Positions 25,974 through 39,330 of a DNA stretch of 64,000 nt are shown here, in pieces. This DNA is from Ornithodoros turicata. Its lineage: Eukaryota > Arthropoda > Arachnida > Ixodida > Argasidae. Numbering within the stretch: the stretch's first letter is position 1; each line of letters begins with the position of its first letter. A program made the translations under genes and the position numbers. The DNA is taken from assembly GCF_037126465.1 (NCBI RefSeq), contig NC_088201.1:196176403-196240402 (forward strand). Direction: 5' to 3'. The notes below the pieces were generated by a model. It saw only the letters and a list, made by a program, of their open reading frames with translations, was not told the DNA's origin and did no database searches.

Positions 25974-26084
25974 AGAAGCCTGAGATTGGGCACTAGTAAG
26001 AGCGATACACACAAACTGGGAGCTCAAGAGCCCCGTGTGAGTGTCTACTATTCTTCCTAGTGCCCAAGCTCAGGCTTCTTCAAG
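25974..26084. repeat. imperfect inverted repeat, about 45 bp arms
   Basis: CAGAAGCCTGAG-type sequence at 25,974-26,013 pairs with 26,036-26,084 with several mismatches, leaving a loop of about 22 bp. Confidence 0.7.
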
Positions 26085-27430
26085 TGTAGATATTATGTAA
26101 ACTTTTGATGACTAGCAAACAGTTGCACATGTTACAGAAACAATAAGACGGAAACAACGGTCTAGTGGGAGAAGGGATGCCCCAACCGTGTGCTTGTCTA
26201 GTGTCTGTCATGGTGACCACTGGGGTGATTGGCAAAATGTAGGACAGTGTTGGAGGCAGTACTTCTGTATGTTTCTTGTCTCTTGTCTTTCTTCTGTTTG
26301 CATTGACAAATCTCACAAAACCGTGGTTCAGGTTTCTGAGGAAAGCAGTTGGAAACGCAGAATACTTGGAGATCTTCCTGGATAATAGAGAGTGACCCAA
26401 CTTCAAATGGCATACATTGCCAACTTACACCAGCTTTTAGCCCACAAGCCCTCCCATATATTGAAACCGGAACTTTACACTAAAATGTGCCTTTCCCCCT
26501 TAAAACATAACTCGTTAAAGTATGACGTCTACTATAAAATGAGGCTACTATAAAGCAACCTGGAAGCACCATCAGTTTACACGGGACAATTTTTTCCTCC
26601 CATGCCATCTGGGACATTATCTTTGGTGCCATTCTTTTCGGGACCCTTTTTCCTGGAACAAGTTTTTCTGTAACCCAGGACTTCCACGTCTCTCTTGAGA
26701 AGGTTAGTTTGTGAGCTTGTGTGAGTAAAGCATTAAGACCCCGAAAAGGCAGGACATAAGGCCCGTGCCGAATGAGGAGTGAGAGAGGGCACGTAAAATG
26801 TTAATAGGGAGTTTTAGTACTTCGGCACATTGCTAAGCTTGGATTTGATAGCTCCTGTTATCATATCATTTCCATTCAAAAATTCCTTAACAACCATTTA
26901 TGAGGACGGGTGGATTTACGGAGGGGGGGGATGTCCTGACCCCACCCTCAATTTCTGTTGTTACATAGAGTTTCAATTGACCTTGGTTGTGCAATAGCAT
27001 GCTGTGCAAGGCAAGACCCCCCCCCCCCCCCCCGAAAAATCCTGGGTCCGCCTCTGTACGAGGACACTAAGCAACAATGAATAGCAAAGCGACGGTGAAG
27101 TCAGTCATTTCTGTAGAGCATTCGTTTGCATGTGTAGAGCACCTATTCAATATTGGGGGTAGTGCTTCAAAATGAAAGAAAGAAAACTGGGAAGGCTATC
27201 TGATAATAACAAATGTAAATGCAGCCGGTGACACACATGAAAGGAAGAACTGTGGGCTCATCCCTTCTATAGAGTTGAAGAAGGAAGACCTCTTGTTCGT
27301 ATGTGTTCAGCAAGAATAAACGTTTTTGTCCTCGCAAATTCCTGTCTGTGAGTTACTGATGACACCTTAACAAAGCTGGTATTTTAGAGTGTGTGTTCCT
27401 TCCTCATTTCATGTGGATGTGTGACTTGAT
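26085..27430. other. unassigned sequence with homopolymer C tract
   Basis: It holds a 17-base C run at 27,017-27,033 followed by GAAAAATCCTGGGTCCGCCTC. Read in reverse, this resembles the sequence beside the G run at 40,206, so both may be tails of one dispersed retroelement family. No gene is seen. Confidence 0.4.
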
Positions 27431-27454
27431 GTGTTTCCATTTGTTACTGTAACA

Positions 27455-27795
27455 TACCAACTACCCTGCTTCAACACTTCAAGCTATTTAATTTCAAAAA
27501 GTAATTCCAAAAAGTAGGTAATTTCAAAAAGCAGTTCTCCTTGTGAACTAATAAGGACTTCTGATGCCATTCGCAAATTCAAACACCTCAGGGAAAAGAG
27601 GTGGTGACGCCAGGAATCGAACCTGGTTCTTCTGATCTGTTCAATTCTTGGTCTCGGCACCTCTTTTCCCTGAGTTGTTTGAATTTGAGAATGGCATAGG
27701 AAAGCTTTATTAGTTCACAAGATGAACCGCTTTTTGAAATTACTATTCAATAGCTTGAAGTGCTGAAGCAGGGCAGTTCGTATGTCCTAGTAACA
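27455..27795. repeat. long imperfect palindrome with a tRNA 3'-half-like loop
   Basis: Arms of about 145 bp (27,455-27,602 and 27,652-27,795) are diverged reverse complements. The central 50 bp reads, on the minus strand, GAACCAGGTTCGATTCCTGG, a T-arm-like stem-loop. No complete cloverleaf can be formed, so this is not a tRNA gene. A fold-back element carrying a tRNA-derived promoter piece is the likeliest reading. Confidence 0.6.
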
Positions 27796-27977
27796 AACAT
27801 AAATGCAGCAGGTGTCACATTCACATTTGATTTGATTTGATTTGGATTTTAGTGGTGCACTAGTTACTAAGGCCATAATGTGCCAAATACTACTGGAAGT
27901 TTTACCTAGGCAAAATTAGTTTCAATGAAAACATGGCTAGGAAGCAAGCAAGCTGGTGAAGATGATGCATGATGTAA

Positions 27978-28085
27978 AACCCGGAGACTATATAGGGAAC
28001 ACGAAGGGACAGACACAACACGAACAACACGACTTCGTGTTGTGTTTCGTGCTTCATGTTGTCTTCCCTAGTCTAGGTGTTTTCC
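27978..28085. repeat. imperfect inverted repeat
   Basis: AACACGAAGGGACAGACACAACACGAA-type sequence at about 27,978-28,030 pairs with 28,032-28,085 with several mismatches and little loop. Confidence 0.65.
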
Positions 28086-28579
28086 ATTATGCAAAATTAG
28101 TGTGTTCACAAAAATTAAGATAAATGCTGGATTAGTAATTAAAATCACAGAAAGGAATTAAATTTCTGGGCGTGTGAGGCTTACATGTGTGTGTCGTCTC
28201 TAATTATGGTCTGCTGCGGCCAATTCTCGTGTGAGAGGTTTGGTTTTACGGACACTACAGGATTCGATTCAAGTGGGACTGTTGTTTCTGCACACTGTTA
28301 CATGTTCTTCCTTTTTTTATCTCTTCCTTTATTAGCAATACAAAACAAAAGAAAACATGCAAGAAATGGGATTGTAGGGTAAACCTGCAACGCAGTCCTA
28401 GACACAAAAATAATATAAATAATAATAATAATAATAAAATAGTGTCACTGTCTTGTGAGGATACTGCAGAGCAGCAACAAACACACTTTGAAACTACAAA
28501 CATAAATCTGATGCCAAAAATTAACAACACACAAAAAGTAACAACAAGCACACTTACAAACAGGAAACAGAATTTGACA

Positions 28580-30200
28580 ATGTCATAAATTATTTATTGC
28601 CGTTAGCAGTAGAAAAGAACACATAAACTTCCTGTTTAAATTTACGAATGGACGAAGTCTGATGTGCAACCAAATGCAAAATGTTCCAGACCTTGACACC
28701 AAAAAATGCAACAGTAAACTGCCCAAAATTGGTTCTGGAAATTGGAAGCTTCAGAAACAGCTGGAAATTGGAAGCTTCAGAGTAAGGTTATCACTGCGCA
28801 GTGAGTATGGTGATGAATAAAGTTGTAAGGAGATCATTGATGAATTGCAGATCCTGCTTATGAATTTATAAACAAGGCTGGCAAGTTTTACCTTTAGTAG
28901 GTAAAATACACTACTTACATACAAAAAGGAAAGGTGAGACTAACAGAAGCGTAAGGATGTAACGATAGCACAATCCTAAGTGCACTTTTTTGCGTAATAT
29001 ATCATCTGTTCAAATGGGATGCGTATGTGAGTCAGTAAATGCATAATTTATGTGGCTCTGGATCAATGCCTAATATATCAGAAGAAGGACTCTGGTAGGT
29101 AAAATAAATTCGACTTTTGCAAGTGCAAGAAGTCCGAGAACAATCATGGTCTAAACATCCAGAATATGTGGCTTCCATCAAGGTGCTCAAGCAGTAAAAC
29201 ACCCAGAAACTTTGCAGACGAGAATCTATTTATCTCATCGTCCCCAAAATGCAGTTTATAGTGAGTATTTGCGATTGCTTCCTGTTAAGGATGAAATATG
29301 ATGTAGCTAGATATACTAGGCATTTTCAATATTTCTGTTTGGAGATAACCATGTCGAATATCTCAGAAGAACTGCGTTAGCTTTGGAAAACAATGAGCGT
29401 GTATCATTAGCCTCGACTAGGATGTTTGTGCCATGATTATCTATATATGCCATGATTATCGCATATAATATACATGTAATTCGTAAATAGTCCAGTACGT
29501 CGTTTACATATACTAGGCAGAGAAATGGGACGAAAACTGACCCCTGTGGAATGCCACTGTTTATTGGCAACATGCGTGACTATGCTTCACAGATCTGTAC
29601 ATACTGATATCTGCTGTTAAGGTAGCTCTGGGGGACGCCACATACACCATACCTGGGGAGCTTCCTTCTGTAGTATGCTGTGATCAAACAGATGAAATGC
29701 TTTTTTAAGTCAATGAATATTCCCATAGTCAGCAGCTTCTGATCAATGTTTTGTGTTATGTCTTCTGTTGCATTCACAAAGGCCAACTCTATTGACTTTA
29801 CGTCACAGAAAAAAAAACTGAAAAGCTGTCAATAACTTGTGACAATCAAAGAAATGCTACAAGCGCTTTAAGATTAGCATTTCCACAATCTTGCTTAGGA
29901 CCAGAAGAATAGCTATAGGTCTGTAGTTTTGAGCTCCTTGTTTAGCACCTTTATGTATATAGGTATGACTCTTGCTATTTTTAACTCTTAGGTCTACACC
30001 CTAGCCTCAAACATTGTGTTGACAAGGTGGCCATGGGTTGTGAGAGGAGGCTAAAGGAACCGCCTGACAAATTCAGTTGAGATACGATCGTAGTGGAACG
30101 AACGTGTTTTTTTGAGTCCGTTAATTAGCTGCTCAATTTCGTGGGGATCGGTAGGAGCAAGAAAAAAGTGTTAGGTATGTTCCAGTTTGATCATAAGGAT
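28580..30200 (-). pseudogene. CR1/L2-type LINE reverse transcriptase relic
   Basis: On the minus strand, from high to low coordinate, the blocks are KIARVIPIY (the RVIPIYKKGD motif, near 29,970), a degenerate NYRPIAIL, GIPQGSV..PFLCLVYVNDV (29,500-29,560, the VPQGSVLGPLLF motif) and YIDNHGTNI (the YADDTNI catalytic motif, with Asp-Asp replaced). Stops and frame changes are frequent and the catalytic pair is damaged, so it is inactive. Downstream RT-connection and 3' sequences probably extend to about 28,580. Confidence 0.72.
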
Positions 30201-33200
30201 TCGGCTCCGAAAGGCAACTATAGTGGTTCAAACGTGTTATTTCTAACCAGTGCGGTCCATGAACGAGCTCAATAACATGAACTTGCCTCCATTGGAATGA
30301 TCCACATTATGTCTACTGCACTACATTGGTTCGTTATATTTAATTTTTTTATGGTGGACTGAGGCAGGGGATTGCAATGCTCATGACAGGTTTTTGGGAT
30401 GGCTTATGGTGGGCACTCTAGTGCGGAGAATGGGCAATGTGCACAAGTAAATCAGGCGTTCTCCCCCTACCACGTATGGTATCATTACTTCCTTCCTGAG
30501 AAGTTGAGAACAGGCACTGTACCATTATCTGACACTTTGCATATATTTTAACAGTAAGTGAAAAACGTGCACCCTGCTTTCATAGCAAATAGCAAGCATA
30601 ACTTCAGTCCTTTAAACTTGCGCTAGCATTACTATAACATGTAACTTTCATCTTGCGAAGTAATTGCTCCTGAGCGTATTAAATGATGATGCCCTGCTCA
30701 TGAAACATCGAGTGGCAACCACTGCCACTACCTGCTCAAAATCAGCAAAGCCATCACCTGTGAATGAAGAGAATGTAGAAGGCGGCGTAGACTACATATG
30801 TCAGCCTGACTAAGTAATCGCTTACAATGACATTGGCAAGTACCACTTTGTTTGAAACCTGATTATGTATATGCCCTTTTTTAACACTATGAATGTTTCT
30901 GAGTAGCCACAAAAATTGTGCTCTTCAGGTTGCAGTTGTCGGTCTCACTGGAGCATATGTTACCGGCAAAGTATTCGGTTGAATACCAAGATCTTTTTCA
31001 CAAAGTATGAAGTCTGCTTCCTGGCAAACGTCTTTCGCACTCCGCCTAGGCATTCTGTACATTTTGAAAGCCGCTTCGGGTAAAGTATGAAAAATGTTTC
31101 TTCTCGACGGTGAACACTTGTTGACGAATGAAATCTCTAAATGAAATCTCTATTTTTTATTTTTGGTGTGTATTGTTTGCAAAAACATGCGACCAGAGCA
31201 GACTGTTCATTCGTCGTGACTTGGTCAGTTTTGAGTATCCTTTTGCATCAACACAGAGCCAGAGTGGGTACAAGTACACTGTTCATCTGTCGTTACTGAC
31301 TTAGGTAGTTTTGTTTATATTTTGCATGATGAAAACAAAACATTTTCACACTTTGCTGCCACAGCGCACACGTTCTGTACATATTCTATAGAATGCCTAG
31401 ACACTGCATGAAATGAATTTCATTTCACACTTTGCTGGACGATTTCGAATGGTTTATAAAATGGCAGGGGGGGGGGCATTCTATAGAATGCCAGATTTAA
31501 CACTTTGAAGGTAGTATACGTATTATCATGAGGAAGTGTCTGCTTCGTGCAACAATTAATCAGTTCAACACATTGATTCTATTACCTTGCATCCCACATA
31601 GGTGCACTTTAAATTTCTTGAGTATTTTGTAGTAAACCCGTCTCTCCCTTCACTGCTCCTGTCTGCTATTTCTACTGCTATTAAACTTCTTACATGTTTG
31701 GCCTGTGTGTATGGTTAAACCTTTGCATTTTTTCATGTTCATTTTTTCTATTTTTGCTGTCCTTCTACTGTGCACATGCATGTGGCAGTGTAATTCTCAA
31801 TTTCTCGCTTCTTCAGCAAATTTTACTACATGCCATACTGTTGAGCACAAAACAAGTGAGATGTTTCATAGAACAAATCGATCGCGTCACCTGATGCAAT
31901 GCAGACATAGTGCAGAAATACTTGCGATTAAAACTGCACCAGAGTGCTCAGTCCCTTGCATTGCATCTGCTTTTTCCAAACAACAAATGGACCACCTACG
32001 TTTAAAGTTTTAACATAGCAACTTGTTGCAAGCGCCCACGTCTTGGCACTCGACAGCCATGCGTTTTGAAAGCCTGTGCAAAGTGTAAAATGCCTTAGGC
32101 TTGGGAGTGCTCAAAAAGAAAACAAACAGATGTTGGGGACCACCTGCACTCTGAGCAGGGAATGGCTTATTATCATTAATTCCATGCCATTGTGTTTGCG
32201 TGTCAGAATGTCTACAGTTTGTGTAACTAAGCAGACCAAGCTGTTAGCGAAGTAAGAATCTATCGCCAGGCATCGCTGCTTCTCGAAATACAGGTATCAT
32301 ATAACAACGGAGGCTCACCAGCCGACGCCCGAGAGAGAGAGAGAGAGAACCACGAGACACGAACGAAAGCGGACGCGTGGCCGCACGGAGAGTTTAATTT
32401 CATCCTATATCTAGTATGTAACCTACCAAATAAAACTCAGTTATCCCGTTACGAATTCACTGTGACTACGGTGCTCACAACTGACACCACACTGCATCAA
32501 ACTCTGCACAAATCCGATCATGCGACTAAACAAGTGAACGGCATGTGTCTCTTGCTTCTTGAAAATAATGATTCAAAATAAAGATCGCGGCGAGGTAATC
32601 CAATTCTCTCCTCAACCGTCACCAGCGCAGGCAGCATAACATGAAACTCCACGTAACATCGGCATTTTCCGAGGCGCTGTTACACACTTCGGGTTTACGC
32701 AGCAGCACAGGTACACAATATCACACGCTATCCGAATCCGATCGGGCACAGCGATGCCTTCCTTGCTCCTTCCTTCAATGATGATTTATGCAGCTAAAGT
32801 GGCACCTCTGATCAGGCTACACAAAACTCACAAGACATTTGGGACTATTTTCTGCCGCGGGTGTGGCGCTGTCACAAGGATCATCCGGGTTCGGCCAAGC
32901 CACGACGAATGGAAGTTGAGAACTATTTTTCAGAGCGGACAACGACACCCCCGTTTGCTGCTATACGACTTGACTGCAGCGACCAATCAAATCGGGTGGA
33001 TTCTGAACAGTTCATTTTTAACGATATATTGTTAACCGTAGATTTTTGAGAATGTATTGTTAAAAGTGGATAGTTACGCGGTTTATTTTTAATGGTGCAT
33101 TCTTAAGCGTATATTCTGGGCGTTTTATTTTTAACGGTGGATACTTACACGATTATACTTGAGCGTTTATATTTAACGGTTTCAAATAGGTTACACCCCT

Positions 33201-33850
33201 GAAAGACCGCCAACGCCCCTGCAAGTGTTCCATGGACGACCACAAACGATGCTCCTGGAACATCATCAAAGCCACTATACATCTACTGTTCACGTCTCTC
33301 CTCCCCCTTCCCCTTGTATATAAACACTTTTCACCTATTTTCAAGTTTAGTCTTGCTGAGGGCATCGCTGATTGCCGTCACGTCGACCCATAACTGTACT
33401 GTACATCTATTTCTAGTACCTCCCAGATAATTTTAAGGTAATAAAAGTAGTAATTCTTTTTCATCTATATAGCGCTTCCAAAGTCTCTTCGCTGCTTGCA
33501 CTTGTATAGTCTATATCTTTTTCGGCGCCTATCTACACTAAGTTTTCAATGCACACACACACACACACGCCATATAAAAGTTCAGAAGGCCACGAAGTAA
33601 ATACAGTTATAAAGGAATGAAGGGGAAACAACCAAGGTAGGGGAAGCAAAAAGGGCTGGTTTATTACAATTTAATCTATTAGAAATGTATCTAGAGGTCA
33701 GGTCAACGTTGCGGCGGAAGCCCGGCTTCGATCGTGCAGTTATGAAACATTTGCATACATTGCATGGTGGGTCCTGCATGGTAAAGGAACCACTGGCGCG
33801 TGTCCTGCGAGACAGAGGGACACTCTGTACCTACACGCGATTTCTCACCC
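30201..33850. other. about 3.6 kb without a supported gene
   Basis: It contains a (GA)n run at 32,331-32,348 and a (CA)n run at 33,552-33,568. A cluster of GTTAAC/TTTTTAACGG motifs at 33,015-33,180 looks like degenerate 40-60 bp tandem repeats. A frame at 31,705-32,013 begins with a hydrophobic, signal-like stretch but has no recognisable family. Confidence 0.4.
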
Positions 33851-33869
33851 GACACCAATAACATTACCT

Positions 33870-35020
33870 CCAGTCTTTCGAGTCGAACTGCCCCTCGTCT
33901 GCGTTCGGAGCTGCAGTCTCCCGTCTAAAAAGCTGCGTACCATCGTCCACAGCACACTTCTCATATGCACCACCTATGTGGACCCTTTGTACCCCAACAG
34001 TCCACACGAACATCCCTGGCCTAGGAAAGAAGAGTAACGTGCCCCCTATCATCGCGCGCCAACTTGCGCTGGAACATTTAGACACTGCACACCACCAACG
34101 AAGGGAAGTGTACACTGACGGATCTGTGGTACCGGAGGAGGAGGAGGAGGAGTGTCGTTGGGAGGAACCGAGAGGTCTGCCTGCCTGATGGCGGCATGTT
34201 TCTCGGGAAGGGAAAGGTGGTGGAGAGGAGGAGAGGAAAGGGTGAAGTGGAAGACAAAGCGGAATCCGCTCGGGGGGAGGGCCATGGGCCGACTTCAGGG
34301 GAACTGTGCCGGCATACGCTTATTACACATCTGAGGGAAACCCAGGAAAAACCCCAGACGGCACAGCCGGCCCGCGGATTCGAACTGCGGACCTCCCAGT
34401 CTCCAAGCGCACGTGTTACCGCTGCGCCACGGCCGCTTTCTTAAGCTTCCTCATGAAACATCCTCCACAGAGGCAGAGCTCTACGCCATCTACGCAGCAT
34501 TGTCATACATATCGCGTTCATCAGCGGACAATTGGACGATTCTCACTGACAGCAGGTCAGCATTACAGATGATAGTCTCATACTCTGCTAATAAGATTAA
34601 CAACATCTGCACAAGGATCGTCAAAGCGCTAGAACGAATTACTCGCCTCAGGCCACAGTGTCTGGTTCCAGTGGGTGCCAGGCCATATTGGCATGCACGG
34701 GAACACATATGCTGATGACGCTGCCCACCACGCTCATGAGGAAGGTGAGCTAATTGCGTCAGTACCGATGTCGTCGTCCGCCAGCAGAATTCGGGTGAGG
34801 CGGCTCTGCGCCCGCAATACACTATACTTCGTAGAAAATGCTGTGCCTGAAAACACGTTCCACTCCATCGACCCGAAGATGGAATACACGACCACTCTGC
34901 GGCTCACCCGAAGGGAAGAAACTCTCGTACACCGTTTACGGTTAAACGTAGCCAGAAAACCGTCACCTCGAGCTTTCCTCGACTTTCTCCACACGACAGA
35001 CCTCACGAACAAATTATGAG
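33870..35020 (+). pseudogene. I/R1-clade LINE fragment with RNase H domain, split by a SINE
   Basis: Plus-strand translation gives the region before RNase H (IPGLGKKSN..PIIARQLALEHL), then VYTDGSV (first catalytic Asp of RNase H) at about 34,110-34,130. After a 310 bp interruption come TEAELYAIYAAL (catalytic Glu), ILTDSRSAL (Asp) and a degenerate WVPGHIGMHGN..AD (last Asp) at 34,665-34,725. The order and spacing are those of the RNase H domain carried by I-group LINEs. The insert between the first Asp and the Glu is a reversed SINE. The rest of the element is missing. Confidence 0.8.
34128..34440 (-). mobile_element. tRNA-derived SINE inserted in the RNase H domain
   Basis: Minus-strand sequence beginning near 34,437 reads GTGGCGCAGCGGTAACACG (A box) and then CCGCAGTTCGAATCC (B box), a clear tRNA-derived head. 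The other end of the insert is a (GAG)n run at 34,133-34,151. The LINE protein reading resumes on both sides. Tick genomes are known to carry tRNA-derived SINEs such as Ruka; whether this copy belongs to that family cannot be said. Confidence 0.75.
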
Positions 35021-35040
35021 TTGACCTTTCATGCCATCTA

Positions 35041-37490
35041 CACATCACGCCGTCCTCATCATCTTATATTCGTTTTTACTTCATCTTTGTGATATATTTT
35101 GATTGAGGAATGGTAAGTCGACCTTCGGTCAGGCTGACCTTTCCGAAATAAGCGTGTATCCCCCCCCCCCCTCCCTGCATGGTAAGCAAATGAAACAGGT
35201 TTCGAGCCATGTCACCTCACTGCTCTATTAAGACGAAGAAGTTATGCGCGGATATCGATACACCGAGAAAATAACAACAACAGCAACTTTAGCTCGAGAG
35301 AGCTCTACTATTCTGTACTACTCTCGAGGAGGTCGAGAAACCAACGGCTACAAACTAACATGCTCCTTACAATACCACAAGGTATTTCAGCCCGTGCACA
35401 TTCAGCGTAAGGGATTAAATAACACAACCTCAGTGGATTTAGTTTTGCTCGCATCGCGTTGACTGTATGGTAAAATAAGCCGTTGCCGAAATGGGAGGTG
35501 ATGGAAAAATCAGATCTATTGGAATGTAATTCATCCAAAGCAAAATATGACAACCGATAAATCTATTGCCTCTGCTATTGGTTGAGTCCTGCGTACCATG
35601 TCAATCGCCATACTAGAGGCTCATTTGTACATTCGGCCCAACTAGGTTCCCTTTTATTTATTTATAGACACGCGACTTACCACTACACCCAAATGTTTCT
35701 GAATGTGCGATTGTAGACAACGCTGTTCATATCCATATAAAAATGAAAGAGAAGAATTATGACAGCGCTAATGCCTCATTGGTTGGATTTCATTTACCTA
35801 AGTATTACCTTACTTTCCAGACGTTACGTGGCTGGAAACAGGGAGGCGAACATCACTTTGCTGACGGTCCGAGCAAGACTACAAGTGTGCCTTCACGTGC
35901 TGATTTCTTTACATTCGAGAGTACCTCCGCAGGTATTTCTTATCTTCTAAAGTGCTGATGGAAAGTGAATAGAAGGGCGAGAGAAAGGAGTAGAGAAAAC
36001 TTCCTTTAAAATAAGCACTTTACACAGCGAGCATTTCCGTTTCCGCACATTCTAGCTACCCTGTAGCCGTACTACGTGTTTCGAGCCTCCTGTGGAAAAC
36101 TTTAACGCCCACGCTAGTTTCACCTTCAAATACTGAGAGACACATCCATAGGTCTTATCTTATTCTAAAATATGCAACCACACATCTTATGACATAATCA
36201 AGACCTTAAAAGGCTATCTTAGAAGCACCTCACTTGCACAGTTTTCCTTCACCCCCTCCCATCGTTGTTTCTATGTCACATTGACACAGCCGCTCTCTCA
36301 CATATCCCTCCAGCTCCATACTCCCGAATAATGTCACTAATAACTTTAAGCACTTTTTGTCTTGGTATAATATCCGTCTTTCAAGTTTTGTTGCATGGCC
36401 GCATTTTTTCATATCCTAATATCCTCTCTTTTTCTTTTACTTGCACTTCTGACGCTCCAAGAAACTATCTAGAAAACACCTTGCAAAGTCGTCCAAATCC
36501 CATAATTCCGAAGGAGGGCGTCCTAGTTACTTCCTACAGTAATGTGCGCGATCAAATTTTTGTACTTTTCTTGACTCGTGAACAGTGATGATCAACGGCT
36601 GGTGATTGTGAACGCCCCAGTATATCAACGCGTCACAAAAACGTTGCTGTGCAATTATAACAATATGTGTATTATTCCTTGCAGGTTATCTTTCGTCTTC
36701 GGGTTCAGTTCGTGGTTCTTTATTCGTCCAGGCGCTCTGTCAAGTCATCAAAAGAGATTATCTTACCAAGAATTTCCAAGAAATGATGACACTGGTCAAG
36801 TATTATGTAGCACGGGAAAAGAAACCGGATGAGACACTGTACAGACACTCCACGCTCACGAAGAATATTCGGTTTGCAGCTGAAGTAAGTTAAGTCTCAC
36901 TCATTCTTCGCATTTCGTGTGACTTTCGTGTGCACTTCGTTATTGCTCCTACAGACCCTTTAGAAAAAATTGAGGAAACAGGAAAGAGTATCTTTGCGTC
37001 TTTATAAAACGGCTCCAGTTCTCATGCCTTGCTACAAGGGCACCCAGAAATCCTTCGTGAAGATGTGTGTCAAGTGTATTTCGCGATTCTGTTTCTCTTG
37101 TACAGGAAATAGAACGCAGCTCATAACAAGTACACACTGATTTAATGAACGGAGGCAGCAAGCAAACACCAGGGGGCAGGGGAGACGATGACTAAGAGCT
37201 GACTAAATACAGCATGGACGTAACTAAAACAGTTTCCACCAGAATGCGAGTTGAATCGCGTGATAACGATGTACTGGCATCGGTATAGCGGGGCGCACAG
37301 TCGACGCAACTAAGCACATGGTTTCATATTTCAGAGGTTATCGACACATTAGTTATGTAATTGAAGTGCTCACGCAAACCCTTATTTATGCACTGTTGAG
37401 TTTGCCGAATGTATGGCGCATCTCAAAATAAAATGATGCAGCAGGCGTAATGCAAAACGGAATGAACATCCGCGTGTTGCGAACCCTACA
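35041..37490. other. about 2.4 kb without a recognisable gene
   Basis: It contains a C run at 35,161-35,171. Reading frames are short and without motifs. Confidence 0.4.
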
Positions 37491-37494
37491 GACA

Positions 37495-38690
37495 GGTCTT
37501 TGGTGCACACTAAACTTTTACACCATTTTGTGTGTAAGGCGGGTGTCGCATATCTCACTCCCCTTTACGTGTAAAAGTTTTCAGCTGTAATGAAATACAT
37601 TTACCTCTCAGGGTGTATTTCACAACACCTTCCAACCTCTCCATTTAAAGGGGTGTGAGTTACGGCACACCCACATAACCTCAGGAAAGGTGTAACACCT
37701 AGTGTAGCGAGTGTGCGGTTTCTTAGCCTGACTCTTAAAATTGATACATCTTTTAGGGTGTAATTGGATAATTGGATGATACCCCAACTGATTCAACTTA
37801 GCTTTTCTTGTGAATCGACACCCTTAAGCAACCACGTAACGTGTGCACCATTGTTTACACAGTGAGTGAGTGTATCATACGTATCAGCCAAAGTATATGC
37901 GTAACATGAGCATGTAATGTATTGTGTTCTTCCCACATAGGAATTCCGAAGTGGTGGCCATGTTGGACCAATATACGTTCTGACATATTTAGAGATGAAT
38001 TTGAAACATGACATAATTGGGAAGACGAACCAAAGCTCGCAAAGAACGGCACTTCCTTTCTAAGAGAAAACAAATACTATATACATTGCTTCTCTTACGA
38101 GACATCTCGAAATTCAATAGCCCTACTCGAATTCCAGTCAAAATGAAGAGCGAAGTGTCTAAGTTTAACTTTAGTATATACACCAAAAACACTGAAGTGA
38201 GGAATCGCTTTGGTGTATCAAGACGCCATCAGGATGACATGAGAGAACTGATGTTCTGAGGCTGGAACAACATAGAAGGGACAATCACATACAAGGCCTC
38301 AAGTTGCGTGTTAGCTTAACTCAAGTGGTAGAGCCCTGGTCTGGTAATCCAGAAGATGTGGGTTAGAGTCCTACAGCTGGCTAATCTTTTCGGTGACTTT
38401 CATCTTTCATCACGATGACGTTTGTGTTTATTGTTTGTTTTGGTATGAGGAAAAATTAAGACTCAGTGTACACGTAATTCTTTTCCACGAAAACAATGAG
38501 GTAAAACACCCTTAAACCAACCCACCCTGATTACACCCTTCGTACACCATTAACACGCTAATGTAGATGTGCACCCTATTCACGCCCATTGATGAGAGTA
38601 CCAACCTCGAAGGGGTAGAATATGAGTGTGAACTGGGTGTATATCGCAAAATACACCCCTCTTACACTAGTATAGGTATAAAAAATACTG
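37495..38690. repeat. MITE-like element with GGTGTAA/TTACACC subterminal motifs, carrying a SINE
   Basis: Both flanks (37,500-37,775 and 38,505-38,660) carry many copies of TTACACC, ACACCC and GGGTGTAA in both orientations. The centre does not carry them. It holds a tRNA-derived SINE instead (38,305-38,410). The structure fits a non-autonomous transposon with subterminal repeats. Exact ends are not seen. Confidence 0.5.
38305..38410 (+). mobile_element. tRNA-derived SINE head, second copy
   Basis: The A-box-like TTAACTCAAGTGGTAGAGC and B-box-like GGGTTAGAGTCC, with the same anticodon-arm and 3' flanking sequence as the copy at 21,668, mark a second member of the same family. Confidence 0.65.
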
Positions 38691-38999
38691 TGGACTAGAA
38701 GGTGTGTGTAGGCAATCCAATGGAGCCAAACATCGAAGCAAATTTCCCTAAGTGATTCCGCCATGGTAGAAAGGAATTATCAACCCACATTTAATCACAT
38801 TCGCGGTTTAGGAACCGGATTTGAAGTGCGCTTTTTAGCTGATTGGCCTCCAGGAAACATCAGACATTGTTAGGAAATGGAAGGGACGACCTACTGATAG
38901 CAATATTTTTTTAGCTGTCTTTAATGTTGATTTTGCTTATATTTGATGCCATTTATGTTGATTTATGTTGAGAAGGGACTGAGGATCACTTCTCCCGTA

Positions 39000-39330
39000 C
39001 CTTCAACAGTGGCCTAGGTACATACAGAAGGTGGTATCTAGAACTCTCATTTCCTTGCCTGCGGGGTTCATGTGTGAAAACTAGTTCAGGGAAGAAGCGA
39101 TAGCAAAATTTAAGGCTTGCATAGCTGTGTTTGAATTGCCTGCCACAACGATAATATCATCTACATACATTAGTACTTTCTCAAACTTCCATGGCCCTGT
39201 CCCGAACATAAACAAATTTCGCACAAAAGAGGGGCTACGGAGCCCATATTATTGGTTGCAAGTTTGATCGGCAAGACATGTTACCGTGGTATTTAAGTAC
39301 GATACTGTGAGTTCCAAAATGGAAGAATCA
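39000..39330 (-). pseudogene. retroviral-type reverse transcriptase fragment
   Basis: The minus-strand translation around 39,130-39,240 reads YGLRSPSFVRN, then about 16 residues, then VLMYVDDIIVVAG. This is the arrangement of the GLRxxP motif and the YVDD catalytic box of LTR-retrotransposon reverse transcriptases. Flanking sequence is too decayed to choose between Ty3/Gypsy and other LTR groups. Confidence 0.6.

Noticed and set aside
27605..27660. Possible tRNA gene on the minus strand
   Set aside because: Only the T-arm half is tRNA-like; the 5' half and anticodon arm are missing.
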